A DNA stretch of 64,000 bases, from positions 196,915,325 through 196,979,324 of the forward strand of contig NC_133536.1 in NCBI RefSeq assembly GCF_048544455.1, given 5' to 3'. Made by a program: the position numbers and the translations under genes. The DNA comes from Silene latifolia (taxonomy: Eukaryota; Streptophyta; Magnoliopsida; Caryophyllales; Caryophyllaceae). The notes beneath the pieces are model-generated. The model was not told where the DNA came from, ran no database searches, and was given only the letters and a program-made list of their open reading frames with translations. This document shows positions 10,461 to 21,458 of this stretch, one piece after another; positions within the stretch are counted from its first letter, which is position 1; each line of letters starts with the position of its first letter.

Positions 10461-10963
10461 TAATCAACTCAATCGTATGGCTGAGATTAAATCTCAGATT
10501 TTATATTCAAACTCAGCTTTATATAAACACGTATTTCTGCGTAATCTTCCTCATAAATCATAACAACTTTCTCTCTCTTCTTTATCTCTCTTCAAAATTC
10601 TCTCACGTTGTTACTTCACCTTCAACTCGCAATTTTTTCTGGTGAATTCGCTTATCATCTTTACTTGTACTTCTCATTATTTATGTTAAATTTGTTACTG
10701 TTTTTTCCTAATTTGTTACTGTTATTGTTCTTAGACGATTTATTGTTTAATTTCTGCACAGCTGTTGAAGCTTACTCTGATCGTCATCTAAATCCGTTTC
10801 TGTTATTGTTTTGATTTAGGTATTTCCTGCACTTTTTTGTACAAGGCTTCAATCGTAATTCATCTTCAGTTTCGTTTTCATCAAATTATGATTTCAATTG
10901 TTCGTTTTAGCTTATTCATCGTTTTAATCAGTATTTACTTTGTGTTTGCAGGTCTCTGTTTTA

Positions 10964-13920
10964 ATGTCGACAGTTCCGTCTACTCCGTTGACTAATGTTT
11001 CCGTTGAAGATGACATTCATCCCGGTTATAACATCGTTTCTCTGTTTTTCGTTTTACACTCCTTTCTCTATACATGCATGTGCATTTTTTTACCTATTTT
11101 TCATTGATTAGAACTCATGCTATGCTAATTTATGTGTTTTCTGCTATTTTATTGTTGAATTTTAATTGATTATTTTCATTAATCCGCATGTTTATTTTAA
11201 CAGATATTTATGCCACTGTAACACATATGCTACATTACTGTTACATGCTATATTTGAATATAAGTTAAAAGTTTCACAACTTCACTATGTCAATTATCAG
11301 TAATGATATGATATACATTCTTGTATCAAGATATTTTAACAATCACTGTAACATGTTTTGTTTCATTCTTAATTTCACATCTTCAGTTACTGCAACACAT
11401 ATGCTGCATTAACGTAACAGCCATGATATATTGTTGTAACATGTATGACATACCCCTGTAACATACCTTGTTTATTCTCTGATTGTTTTTTTTACCTTTA
11501 CATTATTCAGAGGTTCAATCTTGTCGTGAATCTGTTTTTACCCCAACCTGCACATCACATCCAACAGCAATACATCCACTTCAATTGAGCTACACTCCTG
11601 GTGGTAGTGAGAGATGTACTAGGCTAGTTGAGGAGTCGTTCACACCTAAACTGAAAATGCAGTTTGTTGACTTTGATTCAGCAATGTGTTTTTTTGTGGT
11701 ATATGCAATTTCCTGTGGGTTTGAGCCAAGGCTGTATACTACAAAACGTACCCGTGGTGGTGAATTACTGAGGAAGTCTATTGTTTGTAATCGTCAAGGA
11801 TACAGAGAGAATAAAAATAAACTGAAGTGTCCTGTTGAGAAAGATTCTACTGCTAAGCCTTATGTTTCAAGGAATGTTAAAGTTACTAGGATTGGGTGTC
11901 CAGCAATGATGAGGGTTGAAGCGACGGAGGGTGGAGGTTGTAGAGTTGATCAATTTGTTGCTTTCCATAATCACCGTCTTCTCTCTATTAACGACAAAGA
12001 GTTCCAGAAAGTTGTAAGGAAACTTTTCTATTTCCAAAAAAAGTTAATCATTGATAACTCAAAGTTGCAGCTGGGGGCGTCCATTAGTTTTCAGCAATGC
12101 AAAGAATATGCAGATGGTTATGCTAATGTTGGAGCAACTTTGACAGATTTTAAGAATTTTGCTAGGGATGTCAAATGTTATATAGGTTTAAAGGATGCAA
12201 CTCTCTTTGTTAATCATCTTGAAGAGCTAGCAAAAATTAAACCTGGTTTCTACTTTGCACACGAGATTGATGATCAGAAGTGTTTAAGCAGGGTGATTTG
12301 GTCAGATGCTGAGTCTAGGAAGAACTATGCTGAGTTTGGTGATGCCCTTAGCTTTGATGCTACATACGGAACTAATAAATATGGTATGATTTTCACTCCG
12401 TTTACTGGAGTTGATCACCACAAACGGTCTGTCACATTTGCTTGTAGTTTGCTTGATCATGAGAATGAAGACTCCTTTACATGGTGTTTCAAAATTTTTT
12501 TGGATTGTATGGGTCAAAAGGAGCCTTTATGTATCATAACAGATCAAGATGCTGGGATGTTACTTGCTATTCCTAATGTTTTTAAAACAGCCCGCCACCG
12601 TTTTTGTATGTGGCATATTATGGAAAAAGTTAGTTCTAAAGTAGGTGCAATCATATGCAAAGAGACTGATTTTCTCTCTCGTTTGCATTCGGTTGTTTGG
12701 GATTCTACTTTAGAACCAACAGAGTTTGAAGAGAAGTGGCTTGCAGTTATGAATGATTTCAACCTTGTTGGCCATAAATGGCTTTCAAGCATGTATCGTG
12801 AGAAGCACTGTTGGATCCCTGCCTATTTTAGAGACATGCCAATGGGAGGGTTGTTAAGAACAACTCAGAGATCCGAGAGTTCAAATTCCTTCTATAAGCG
12901 TTATCAGACTCATTTTGGAACTTTGGTTGAGTTTTGGATGCGGTTTGAAACTGCCATGGAACAACAGCGTTATTTGCAAAAATGTCATGATAAGGACAGT
13001 GAGCACAGTTTACCAGTCACTTCTGCGTTGGCTACTAAAATTGAGTTACATGCTGCATCTGTCTACACCCATAAAGTGTTTTATGATGTTCAAGTTGAAT
13101 TGAAGAACACTTCTTCTTGCGGCCTTGCTGGTATGCCTGTAAATGGGGACGTTCGTGTATATGACATTAATGATGAGTTGAGATATTCTACATTCCAGGT
13201 TTCATATAATGTCGCAACACAAGAGGTTACTTGCAGTTGCAAACTTTTTGAAAGTAAAGGTTTACTTTGCAAGCATGTATATTGGGTTTTCTTAGCTAAT
13301 CTCCTTAAAAGCATTCCTTCCAAATACATCGTTCCTCGTTGGTGTAAGGCTTCATATAGAAACCCTTTCTCAATTCTTCATGGCAATATCATAGAGGACT
13401 GTGACCCTGCTGATGTTATCAAGATGGAGATTTCTAATGTTTGGTCAGAGTTCTATTCGACAATTGGTGTTGCAAAAAGCTTGCCTGTTGATCGCATCAA
13501 AGAATTAGCTGCTCTTTTGAAGTCTTTCAGAGAAGAATTCAGTCCTTCATCCTCATCAGAGGTATTATCTAAAGAGAAAGAGATAGAGCAGCTTTTGGGT
13601 TTTACAAGTTCTTCAGAAGTGACGATCTTACCACCGAAACAAGTCAGGAACAAGGGTAGTGGCAAAAGGCTTTTGTCCAGCAGGAACGAGTCGATAGCAA
13701 AAGCACAGAAGCCTAAAAGACGTTGCGCCTGCTGCAAACAGATGGCTAACCATGACAAACGCAATTGCCCTCAAAAGGAACTAGATGATGTATTCTCTCT
13801 TACATTTTATCTAATTATCTTGCTTTGTTTTCAGATTAACTTTCATTGTTACTGTGATTAACATCATTTTACTGTTGCTTTTCTTCACAGGCAACTTCAG
13901 AAGATGATGATGCTGTTTGA
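10964..13920 (+). CDS. MULE transposase (FAR1 DNA-binding + DDE + SWIM), three exons
   Basis: Exon 1 is 10964-11024 (MSTVPSTPLTNVSVEDDIHP), exon 2 is 11511-13789 and exon 3 is 13891-13920, ending ATSEDDDAV-stop. All junctions are GT-AG and stay in frame, giving about 789 residues. Residues about 60-175 form the FAR1 DNA-binding domain (FEPRLYTTKRTRG, IGCPAMMRVEA, FHNHRLL). Residues about 285-385 are the DDE-type MULE catalytic core: LSFDATYGTNKYGM, then IITDQDAGMLLAI, then CMWHIMEK. A SWIM zinc finger follows (VTCSCKLFESKGLLCKHVYW), and a CCHC-like knuckle closes the protein (RRCACCKQMANHDKRNC). The expected role is binding the TIRs and catalysing excision and insertion. I see no break, so it may be functional. 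Exon 1 is chosen because exon 2 starts at a clean acceptor; the longer single-exon frame from 11483 would run through that acceptor. Confidence 0.88.
11025..11510 (+). other. Intron 1 of the transposase with GTAACA-type motifs
   Basis: T-rich intron with GTAACA, TGTTACA and TAACACATATGCTACATTA motifs repeated at least six times between 11205 and 11470. Confidence 0.6.
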
Positions 13921-14756
13921 CTGATGCTGTTGCACTTGTGGAATTAGTGATGATCAAGATAGACATTAATACAATTCAATTTTACCATTACTTTACGTTT
14001 TTTGTATTCGGCATATTTTAGGTTATAAGAAAATAGAGTCCTATCAAACGATTATTGTGATTTTTTGAGACATACAGTTTTATATCTACACAGTTTTTTG
14101 GAAACTATGATGCTTGCTGTAATAGTACTTGAGACAATGTAATTGTGATTCTCAATAACATCATTCTAACGTTACTATAACATATTTAAAGTGTTGCTGC
14201 AACAGACACTGTTGATTGTTTCCTTTTACTTTTCCAAGGTGATCATGTTGTTTCACTGTAATATCATCAAACTGTTACTAAAACAACATAATACAACTAC
14301 TGTAACAACATTTTAGAATGTCAATGTGATGATTTTGGCAGCAATAATAATTTTCTTGAGAAAATGTCATTGTGATTCTCAATAACATCATTCTAACGTT
14401 ACTATAACATATTTAAAGTGTTGCTGCAACAGACACTGTTTATTTTTCATTTTTTATTTTCTTGGTAATCCCGCTGTTCCACTGTAACATCATCAAACTG
14501 TTACTACAACATCGTAATATCACTCTTTAATAAATATTAATGATGTTATCGTAATGAACATTGTTACTGATAACATCAACAACTTGTAAGTATAACATGC
14601 TAACAGAAATATTAATTCACAATAACATCATTCATTCAATACTGTAACAATGAAACACAATTACCATAACAATCTGTTTTAACTACTTTAACATATGTTC
14701 TCCAGAACACATTTACAAAATGCATCAAAATGCATTAACAATCTGTTTTAACTACT
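13921..14756. repeat. Spacer between convergent genes with repeated GTAACA/ATAACATCA motifs
   Basis: No gene. The phrase CTCAATAACATCATTCTAAC, followed by GTTACTATAACATATTTAAA, occurs at about 14150-14215 and again at about 14372-14440. TGTAACATCATCAAACTGTT-type units also repeat near 14255 and 14480. This is a local duplication of about 220 bp. Confidence 0.7.
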
Positions 14757-15939
14757 TTAATTCCCAGCATCTCCACCTTCTACTTTTTTCTTTTTTGGAT
14801 AGCCTTCTCTCCTTGCTGCTTGTTTCACTCTCCTCCCATACGTTGCAAATGTTTGTGGACTTGAATGTAGCACAGGAATCTCAGTTACGTTGGGATTTGT
14901 TGCAACAGGTTCAGTGTTGCCATTGTTCTTCTCAGTCGATTCATCCCTTCTACGCTTAATTTCTATCCACATCTCTTCTTTTTTACTTTTTAATGCATCC
15001 ACCTTTGCAGTAACTTCAGCTCGCTTCTCATTTATGTCTGCCAAGACCAATGATGGTGCCATTTCAGCATAAAATATGCGCCTTGTAATCTTCTTGCCCA
15101 ATTCAGATTCATACGGTTCCCCCTCGTATGCAATCATGTGCATCATTAAAAAATATCCTGATTCCTCGTCAGTGGCATCATGTGTTCGTCATGGCAATTT
15201 TGTCTCAAAGATAAGGAATCCTGCTATTGCCTCTGCATCTTTCACTCCTTTACTTTCCAAGTAATCACTGAGTACACCAGCCTACATCAAACAAGACAAC
15301 ACTCTTTTAATTAGTCTTTTAAAACTTTCACAAAGTGTTATTTGAATATTTGAATGTGCGAATAGATATTGACACATACCACTACTCTTGTAATATTATA
15401 CACATTGTTATCCTTCCATGATTTACGAATCACGCTGTCGAGTACATCCACCTTCTTGCTTGACATGTCGACACACATGCAAAAGTAGTGTCTTCCAGCA
15501 TATAAGGGGATAAAAATCAGTTCTGCCTCAAGATTGCATTCTGAGTTATCAGCTATAAACCTATCCCAACACTCATACACACTGTTAGCTTGTGTATCAA
15601 CCTGTGTACCATTGGATTCTCTTTCAACCAGAGCATTGATGTCCTCCTGATATATTAATAACAAGTCAAATGAATGCACATTCATTCACAATAACAGACT
15701 TATTCAATCACTGTAACATACATGCATAATCACAGTAACAGTTAAAGATGATCAGTATGACTACTTACCATGTGATTTATTCCAAAAAACATAAGTGTTT
15801 TTATGCCTTTCTCAGTGTGTGCTATGTTATTCAGTAGCATAGCCCAACATTCTACGGCATTTTGATTTAAATGTACTGTTGGCATCAACGTTTGTATATC
15901 TTCTCTTGTTAAACTCTTTTTTGCATTATACACCACCAC
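14757..15939 (-). pseudogene. Second ULP1-type protease domain, decayed copy
   Basis: Minus-strand pieces repeat the plan of the domain at 16336-17625: VECWAMLLNN with FGINHM, then IFIPLYAGRHYFCMCVDM with KKVDVLDS, then ESGYFLMMHMIAYEG with KKITRRIFYAE, and a charged coiled-coil tail (KRAEVTAKVDALKSKK). The catalytic His (GRH) and Asp (LDS) are in place. The position of the catalytic Cys in the DCG motif of the other copy reads ESG, so the nucleophile is lost. A TGA stop lies in the segment just before it (about 15195). ULP1 enzymes are SUMO-processing cysteine proteases of the C48 family; in MULEs their role is unknown. Confidence 0.7.
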
Positions 15940-16335
15940 GGACTCTCTATGTCCAAAAAAAAATGACCAGTTAACAGCTTACATGTGTAATTACATTCTT
16001 TTTTACAGTAGATAGGATTCAGTTTTTAATACCTTTGATCAAATATGTAGTCATCCAGAAAGCAATAATCAGCCACTTCCTTCCTCGTAATCAATATCAA
16101 TGAGAAACGCGATTTATTATTTCTCATAAATCTTGACACGAGAGTAGAATTAGGTTCTGGTTCTCCGCAGTATAATGTGCAACCAATGCCATCTGATGCT
16201 CCCTTTATTCAACTGCCTAAGACTGACATAGGTGTCTTCAGATAGTCATCACAGCTGTTCTGATTTTTTGCTTTTGGTGTTGACCATAATCGTTCTTGTT
16301 CAAGTCCTGTTTTCAGTTCATGCAAATAATATTAC

Positions 16336-17625
16336 TTACAAGTCGCAAAACGTATGTAATATAATATGTATCCAAAGACTTTGTACAAGACCCTTACTCT
16401 TTGCTTCCTCTTCAGCCTTTTTCTTACGCTGCTCAACAAGCACAGGCAGTAAAGCTTTTCTTTCAGTCTTGATTTCTTCAACCTTCTCCATCAGTTTATC
16501 CCTTGTACTATTAAGGTCACTCATCACAAGTTTTGCTAATATCTCTGCCCGATATACAATCCTCGTTGTCGCATTTCCAAGGTCACAATCAAATAGCTTA
16601 CCAACGTAAAACAACATGTGAAACATCATAAACACCCCACAGTCGACATTCTCATACAATTTTGTACACTTCCACTTGAATTGCACATTTCTCATTGGAA
16701 AACTTTTAACCATTCCGCCCTTTTGAACACCATTTTCAGCTAGAAATGCTCCAAACATATGGGCCTGCATTACAACAATACACATTCAGATACTTTAAAT
16801 ACATTCAGATACTCAGTTCTAAGCTTACACCAATATATCAAATTGTAATTGCAAAAGCCACTAGAAAACGTACTGTTATCATTGCCATGTCGACATACTC
16901 ATTTTATGTAAAGACCCCTCCATACTTTCTGTTGTCTAAGTAGTCAATCTTCTTGTCAATGAAATTTATACAAGCACAAAAGAAGTGCTTATTAAATATC
17001 ATTGGAATGAATACCGACGAAAACGTCAAGAAACAAGCTTTTAGATATTGGAAGTCATAGATTCTTATAGTTTCTTATTGAAAAAGTTTGAAACTATTTT
17101 TTCTTACCATGTCAAAATCCAAATTCAATGGACTTTTGCAACACTTGCACCAACCTCTCCATGCATTAAATATTTCTTCCACATATCCTGCCCTTTTATC
17201 ATCTTCTGTTGTCAATAAGCTAATGATTTGTTCCTGAAAATTGAAAGCTTAAATGTTGTCATTATGCTTACCAATATAACATACTATTTCAATTACTATA
17301 ACATATACATTCCTTCAGAGTAACATACAATATAATTACCAGTATAACATACTATTTCAATTACTATAACATATACATTCCTTCGTAGTAACATACAATA
17401 AAATTACCAAGATAACATACTATTACAAGATTACTATAACATATATAACCCTTCAGAATAACATACCATATGATTAATTCCCAAATATAATTTGTAGGGT
17501 TCATCAGTCACCACCTTCTTGACAATCAGTTCATTAAGCATAATTGACCAACATTCTATGACTGATGTTGTTATCAACTCATCGGTCATCATACTTTTTG
17601 CATCATCCTTTGACAGAAAGTGCAA
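16336..17625 (-). pseudogene. First ULP1-type cysteine protease domain (catalytic residues kept) of the MULE accessory gene
   Basis: Exon-like minus-strand stretches give TSVIECWSIMLNEL with LYLGINHMV, then SVFIPMIFNKHFFCACINF with KKIDYLDNR, then MRNVQFKWKCTKLYENVDCG and VFMMFHMLFYVG. A charged helix follows (DKLMEKVEEIKTERKAL). This is the C48/ULP1 plan His-Asp-Gln-Cys, with His in NKHFF, Asp in LDNR, Gln in NVQF and Cys in VDCG, so all four catalytic positions are visible. Introns with GT-AG-like borders separate the pieces, for example at 16785 and 17230. I call the gene broken because its N-terminal part is interrupted. This domain alone could still be spliced to an open frame. Confidence 0.7.
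17270..17475. repeat. ~68-bp tandem repeat, three copies, in a ULP1 intron
   Basis: The unit starts ATAACATACTATTTCAATTA, continues CTATAACATATACATTCCTT, and ends with GTAACATACAATA. It recurs at about 17276, 17344 and 17412, with the last copy diverged. Confidence 0.8.
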
Positions 17626-17745
17626 AAACCAAATGTTGCTAATCTCTCACTTTGTAAAAAAAAAAAAAAAAAAAGTTGTAATATGCAAATGTATATCATA
17701 CAAATATAGAGAATGTATACGAATGTAAACAGTTGAGTTGTATAC

Positions 17746-19640
17746 TTACTCATTCTTGTAGTTGTGGTCGGTTAGGTAACAAAAAGAGTCTACTACCTCC
17801 TTTCTTTGTCGAAGAAGAGGCGCCATCAACTCACTATGTTCAATCATGTACTCCGACAACAGAATTGTCTCCTCTTCTCGCATGTCCACATACCAAGAAC
17901 ATCCGAAATCATAATCGACTACATCCATGCATTCTTCTTCTTTGTTTGTGTGTAGTAGATATGAATGCTTATCAGTTGTTCTGTCTTGGGTGGCATCTGG
18001 ATCTCCATTTGCTGGTTCTTCCATGTTTGTTGTAGTTGGAGTCTCTGTCCCGTCTTTATACTCATTCCCATGGTCAGACTCGTAGCTGAAGTCGCTGCTG
18101 TTTGTATTCTGTGAATTCAGCAATTCCCCTTTGTCTGTTGTCTCCTCATTCAATGTTTTTTTAGCAGCAGGGTTTACGGCTTCCTTGGCTATGTTTAAAA
18201 CAATCTCTTCTAAGCCTTTTGCAATATTCTGTGGCGACTGGTTTGCCTTTGTAGCATTCTGTTGTTCTTCATCTAAGGACTTGTTGTATGCATTAATTAA
18301 TTCTTCAAACTCTTCAAAAGAAGGTATATCAAGGCTTTGGGCATGTTTAGTCCTCTTCACCAACTCGTCCATATAAGCATGGTACATGGGATTCTTGTAC
18401 AGTTGCTGAGTTTGTGTTGGAGCAACTGGGGTACTCGATTCTGCATTGCTTTTATCAGGCACACCTGTTTCTGACCCTACTTTTCGCTTGAATATCTGCA
18501 TACGTTCAACATTTCTTGCATGGAAAAGGTCAGAATCCCTTTTCATCTCGAGGAAGAGCAAATGAATGTTCTGTATAACATTATAAGTAAGAATTATAAG
18601 TACTACTGTTATTTAAGTTTTCAAAAGAATTAGCATTAAAAATGATTTTTACAATAACTACTATGTTCTGAACTTACATCAATGGCTTTCTTCTTTAACT
18701 GTTCGTCGATTCAATTCCCCGGAGGCGGTTCCATTGCTACATAAACTTTCCCTCTCTCAATTCCAGTTTTTCGACTCCCATCTTTTTTTCCCCTTACTTG
18801 CGAAACGTTTCGATTTTTGCGGACAAATTGGATATTTTGTCTTTGTCATTGTCCCATCCCCCAAGTATCCTACAACTTTCTCATCACCAACTCTTTTCTT
18901 CAACTTTTCATCTGTCCAATGTTGTATTAATGGAAGTTCAGTTGGTTGTACTTCTCCTCTAAACTCGATTCTATGCATGTATGCCAGCATGAGGAACATA
19001 GTGCATCCGCAAAGACTCTTACTACCACCTTTAAACTCTTCCACTGCTTTAACCAATTTCTGAAACACATACTTGCACCAATCTAAATCTTTGATTTTCG
19101 CAACATCTTGGACAGCGTTAAGCGACTTGAAATATAGGATATGACTTGTGTTAGGTGCTAAGAATGTGCACATATCGTAGACCACAAACATCCGCAAGTC
19201 ATCTCCACTCTCGGTTGTTTGCTTTAACCTTTCGTATAATCGGTTCATCTTGATCATCTCTGTTGTGCCTCCTAATCCGAACCTTTGGCGCCATTGTTCT
19301 TTTAAAGGCTCCTCTCTTGATCTGTTTACAACGACCAATCGGTGTAAATTCCACTTCATTACCTTGCCTAGGTAACATGAAAAAGTCATGGATATCATCC
19401 TTTTTCGAGAATAAACTCCTTTGTACCGAAAGCTTTGAACAGAAGTCGTTGTGGTTGAATGCGTTTATCACCCATTTTATTATCCCCTTTGGGAATTCGG
19501 TTATTTTCAATTATAACAGGCCCCCAAACCCAATCTCTTTAACTGCTTGTTTTTGTTCATCTGTGAGACTGTTAATAATTTCGACCAAAGTTGTTGATCG
19601 ACATTTAATTACAAATTCAACAGGCCTGCAACATAAACTA
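17746..19640 (-). pseudogene. N-terminal and linker region of the ULP1-type MULE gene
   Basis: On minus, 19625-18757 carries the N-terminal domain typical of plant ULP1-MULE proteins: SLTDEQKQAVKEIGFGGLL, then MLPRQGNEVEF, then MFVVYDMCTFLAPN, DLDWCKYVFQKLV and SLCGCTMFLMLAYMHRIEF. A stop codon interrupts right after GFGGLL (about 19515), and the frame changes near 19330 between EVEFTPIG and the EPLKEQW segment. After an intron-like gap, 18561-17746 is an acidic, Ser/Asn/Glu-rich linker with a conserved PSFEEFEELINAYNKSLDEE stretch. It leads into the protease domain. The interruptions suggest that the protease gene decays faster than the transposase it shares the element with. Confidence 0.65.
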
Positions 19641-19664
19641 TACATGTTACAAAAAAGTAAATAA

Positions 19665-20051
19665 ACAACAACAACAACAACAATTTAGTCATGTAAATCA
19701 AATTACAGAAATAACAAATTCACTCACTGTAACATGCAATAACAAAATGCTAATGTAATGTAGACACATTGAATAACAGTAACAGACACATTGCTTAACA
19801 GTCAGAATAAATATTTCTTCAGTATAACATTCCTATCCATTTCTATGACAGTTTACAGATACAATTACACATTCCACTTTCCAAATAGAAACTATAACAT
19901 ACATATTTCTTCAGTATAACATTCATATCCATTTACAAATTAGGTTAACCGTGTAAACAAACAACATCAACAGTTCATTAATATAACATGATACATAATC
20001 ATTTTCTACAACTTAATGAAGAATAGAAACACTACATACTTTTGTTTCCTT
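19665..20051. other. Intron-like spacer with CAGTATAACATTC/GTAACA motifs
   Basis: No gene. TTCTTCAGTATAACATTC followed by TATCCATTT occurs at about 19812 and 19908, among single GTAACA motifs. Confidence 0.6.
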
Positions 20052-20282
20052 TTAGGCTTTTTCAAATGCTCGAAGAACGTCTTTCTCCATATTGTTTGCT
20101 TCCAATTCATTACCAACATTCTTCTTCAAAGTCACCTTTAGTTTCTTCGCATTAGTAGTAGGAACTTCATCGTCTGCATCCTTGTTTTTTCTTTTCCCCT
20201 TTTTCGTTTTCGGGCTTGAATCTACTTTTTTACTCGTTTTCGTCATTATACTTCTTCGATTCCTGCATTTTTTTGTTAACAT
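20052..20282 (-). CDS. Lysine-rich leader exon of the ULP1-type gene (possible)
   Basis: A 76-codon minus-strand frame beginning MLTKKCRNRRSIMTKTSKK and rich in Lys and Arg (KKGKRKNKDAD, KKLKVTLKKNVG). It looks like a nuclear-localisation-type N-terminus and lies at the right place to be exon 1 of the opposite-strand ULP1 gene. The donor that would join it to 19640 is not certain, so the assignment is inference. Confidence 0.4.
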   Translation of the reverse strand: MLTKKCRNRRSIMTKTSKKVDSSPKTKKGKRKNKDADDEVPTTNAKKLKVTLKKNVGNELEANNMEKDVLRAFEKA

Positions 20283-20670
20283 TGCTTCAATTCATCATCG
20301 TGTATACAAACTACCATTGTTACACACCATTATTGAAGTAGAAAACAACAAACTAATATCACAATACTAAAATTAAAATGATAAAACTTATATACACCAT
20401 GAAAAGGAGATTTGAATTTCGATTATACCTATTATTGAGTGATATCAACGATTATTGTTCTTGATTTTTGAAGCAACTGATGATTTTAATTTTTTTGATT
20501 GTTATAACGGTGTATTGGTGATATTTTTTGGGGAAAACGGTTGTGAGATGTTTGAAGAGGAGAGAGAAAGTAAAAAATTTTGAAATTTTGAAACATCGCG
20601 TTTTTTGGAGGTTTTGTTCAACTGGAGGCTGACGTATGACATGCAACGTGTCAGCATCTTGTGCGTCCAT

Positions 20671-20739
20671 TGTGTTGGATCTGACGGTCTGAAATGATAG
20701 GACGGACTCATTTAAAACCCTAGACTCATCGGATCCCGG

Positions 20740-20740
<1 letters not shown>
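20671..20740 (-). repeat. Right TIR of the ULP1 MULE
   Basis: The reverse complement gives GCCGGGATC, GATGAGTCTAGGG and ATGAGTCCGTCCTATCATTT, matching the left TIR. It ends two bases before a TA microsatellite. Confidence 0.8.

Positions 20741-20742
<2 letters not shown>

Positions 20743-20780
<38 letters not shown>
20743..20780. repeat. (TA)n microsatellite between MULE end and viral insert
   Basis: About 18 TA units. The left side is the MULE TIR; the right side is the primer-site end of the caulimovirid insert. Confidence 0.95.
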
Positions 20781-20782
<2 letters not shown>

Positions 20783-20784
<2 letters not shown>

Positions 20785-20794
20785 TCTGATACCA
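20783..20794 (-). other. tRNA-Met primer-binding site of the caulimovirid
   Basis: The minus strand reads TGGTATCAGAGC followed by CAT, the usual initiator tRNA-Met complement that marks nucleotide 1 in caulimovirus numbering. It forms one end of the insert. Confidence 0.9.
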
Positions 20795-21222
20795 TAGGGA
20801 CGGTGACCTAGACACGACGGCACTGTTCATACACTGTTCATCTAGCCAGATAGGTTTTACTAAACAAAACAGGAAGATTATCATAAACGCAATGTCCACT
20901 TCAAAACACCCTAAAACGCCTATCCACGGCAAAGCGGGCAAAACAGAACGGACCCATGAGTTTATGATAACCATAAAGAGTTTAAACTATCAGCCAGATC
21001 TTAAAGGAGTATTAAAAGTGTCGTTATTTCCAGTATCATCATCACCAAGAGTATTATTACCAGGAAGAATAAAAATTAAATCCTTTAGTTAGTCATAGTT
21101 CAACATAAAGGATTTAGCCTATAAGGCTCATCCTTAAACTAAAAATTTAATTTAAAACAAAATAATACAAAGATAAAAGAAATACTTACAAACTTTAGGT
21201 TGTGCTCAGAAGAAGATTTTTA

Positions 21223-21364
21223 TTTATTCTAAAGATTTTTACAAGAGAAGTTTTAGAGAGAAGGCTTGGAGAGAAAACCGATGCCTTCAACTATGATACA
21301 AACCCTCCTTATATAGGCAGGGGGAAAACAAAAGACAAATAAACGTGCGTAAGCACTTACGTCA
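21223..21364 (-). promoter_or_regulatory. 35S-like promoter region and polyadenylation signal of the caulimovirid
   Basis: On minus, a palindromic TGACGTAAGTGCTTACGCAC (21344-21364) resembles the as-1 element of CaMV 35S. It is followed about 30 bp later by TATATAAGG (21307-21315) and then by AATAAATA (about 21221-21228). Order and spacing agree with the pregenomic RNA promoter and its short-distance poly(A) site. Assignment is by motif only. Confidence 0.7.
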
Positions 21365-21458
21365 TAACCGACGGCATTATTGCTGCTTTTACAAAAGTAA
21401 CTTTATCTTTATAAAAGATAAAACTTAATAATTATCCTAAACAGTAGTTAAACATCTG

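Larger units (their letters stand above)
10391..20740 (+). mobile_element. Autonomous-type MULE with FAR1/DDE transposase and opposite-strand ULP1 gene
   Basis: About 10.3 kb. The terminal inverted repeats (10391-10460 and 20671-20740) align over about 65 bp at roughly two-thirds identity. Shared blocks are GGATC, TGAGTCTAG, TGAGTCCGTCCTA and CATT. Inside are a MULE transposase on plus and a ULP1-type protease gene on minus. That is the known layout of ULP1-bearing plant MULEs (Kaonashi in Arabidopsis, CUMULE in cucurbits). The target duplication cannot be read because both ends lie against simple TA/GA repeats. Introns and spacers are sprinkled with GTAACA-type motifs. Confidence 0.85.

Noticed and set aside
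11483-11510. Transposase start at 11483 (MFFLPLHYSEVQ)
   Set aside because: This ATG lies in the T-rich end of intron 1; the exon starting at 10964 joins in frame at a good acceptor.
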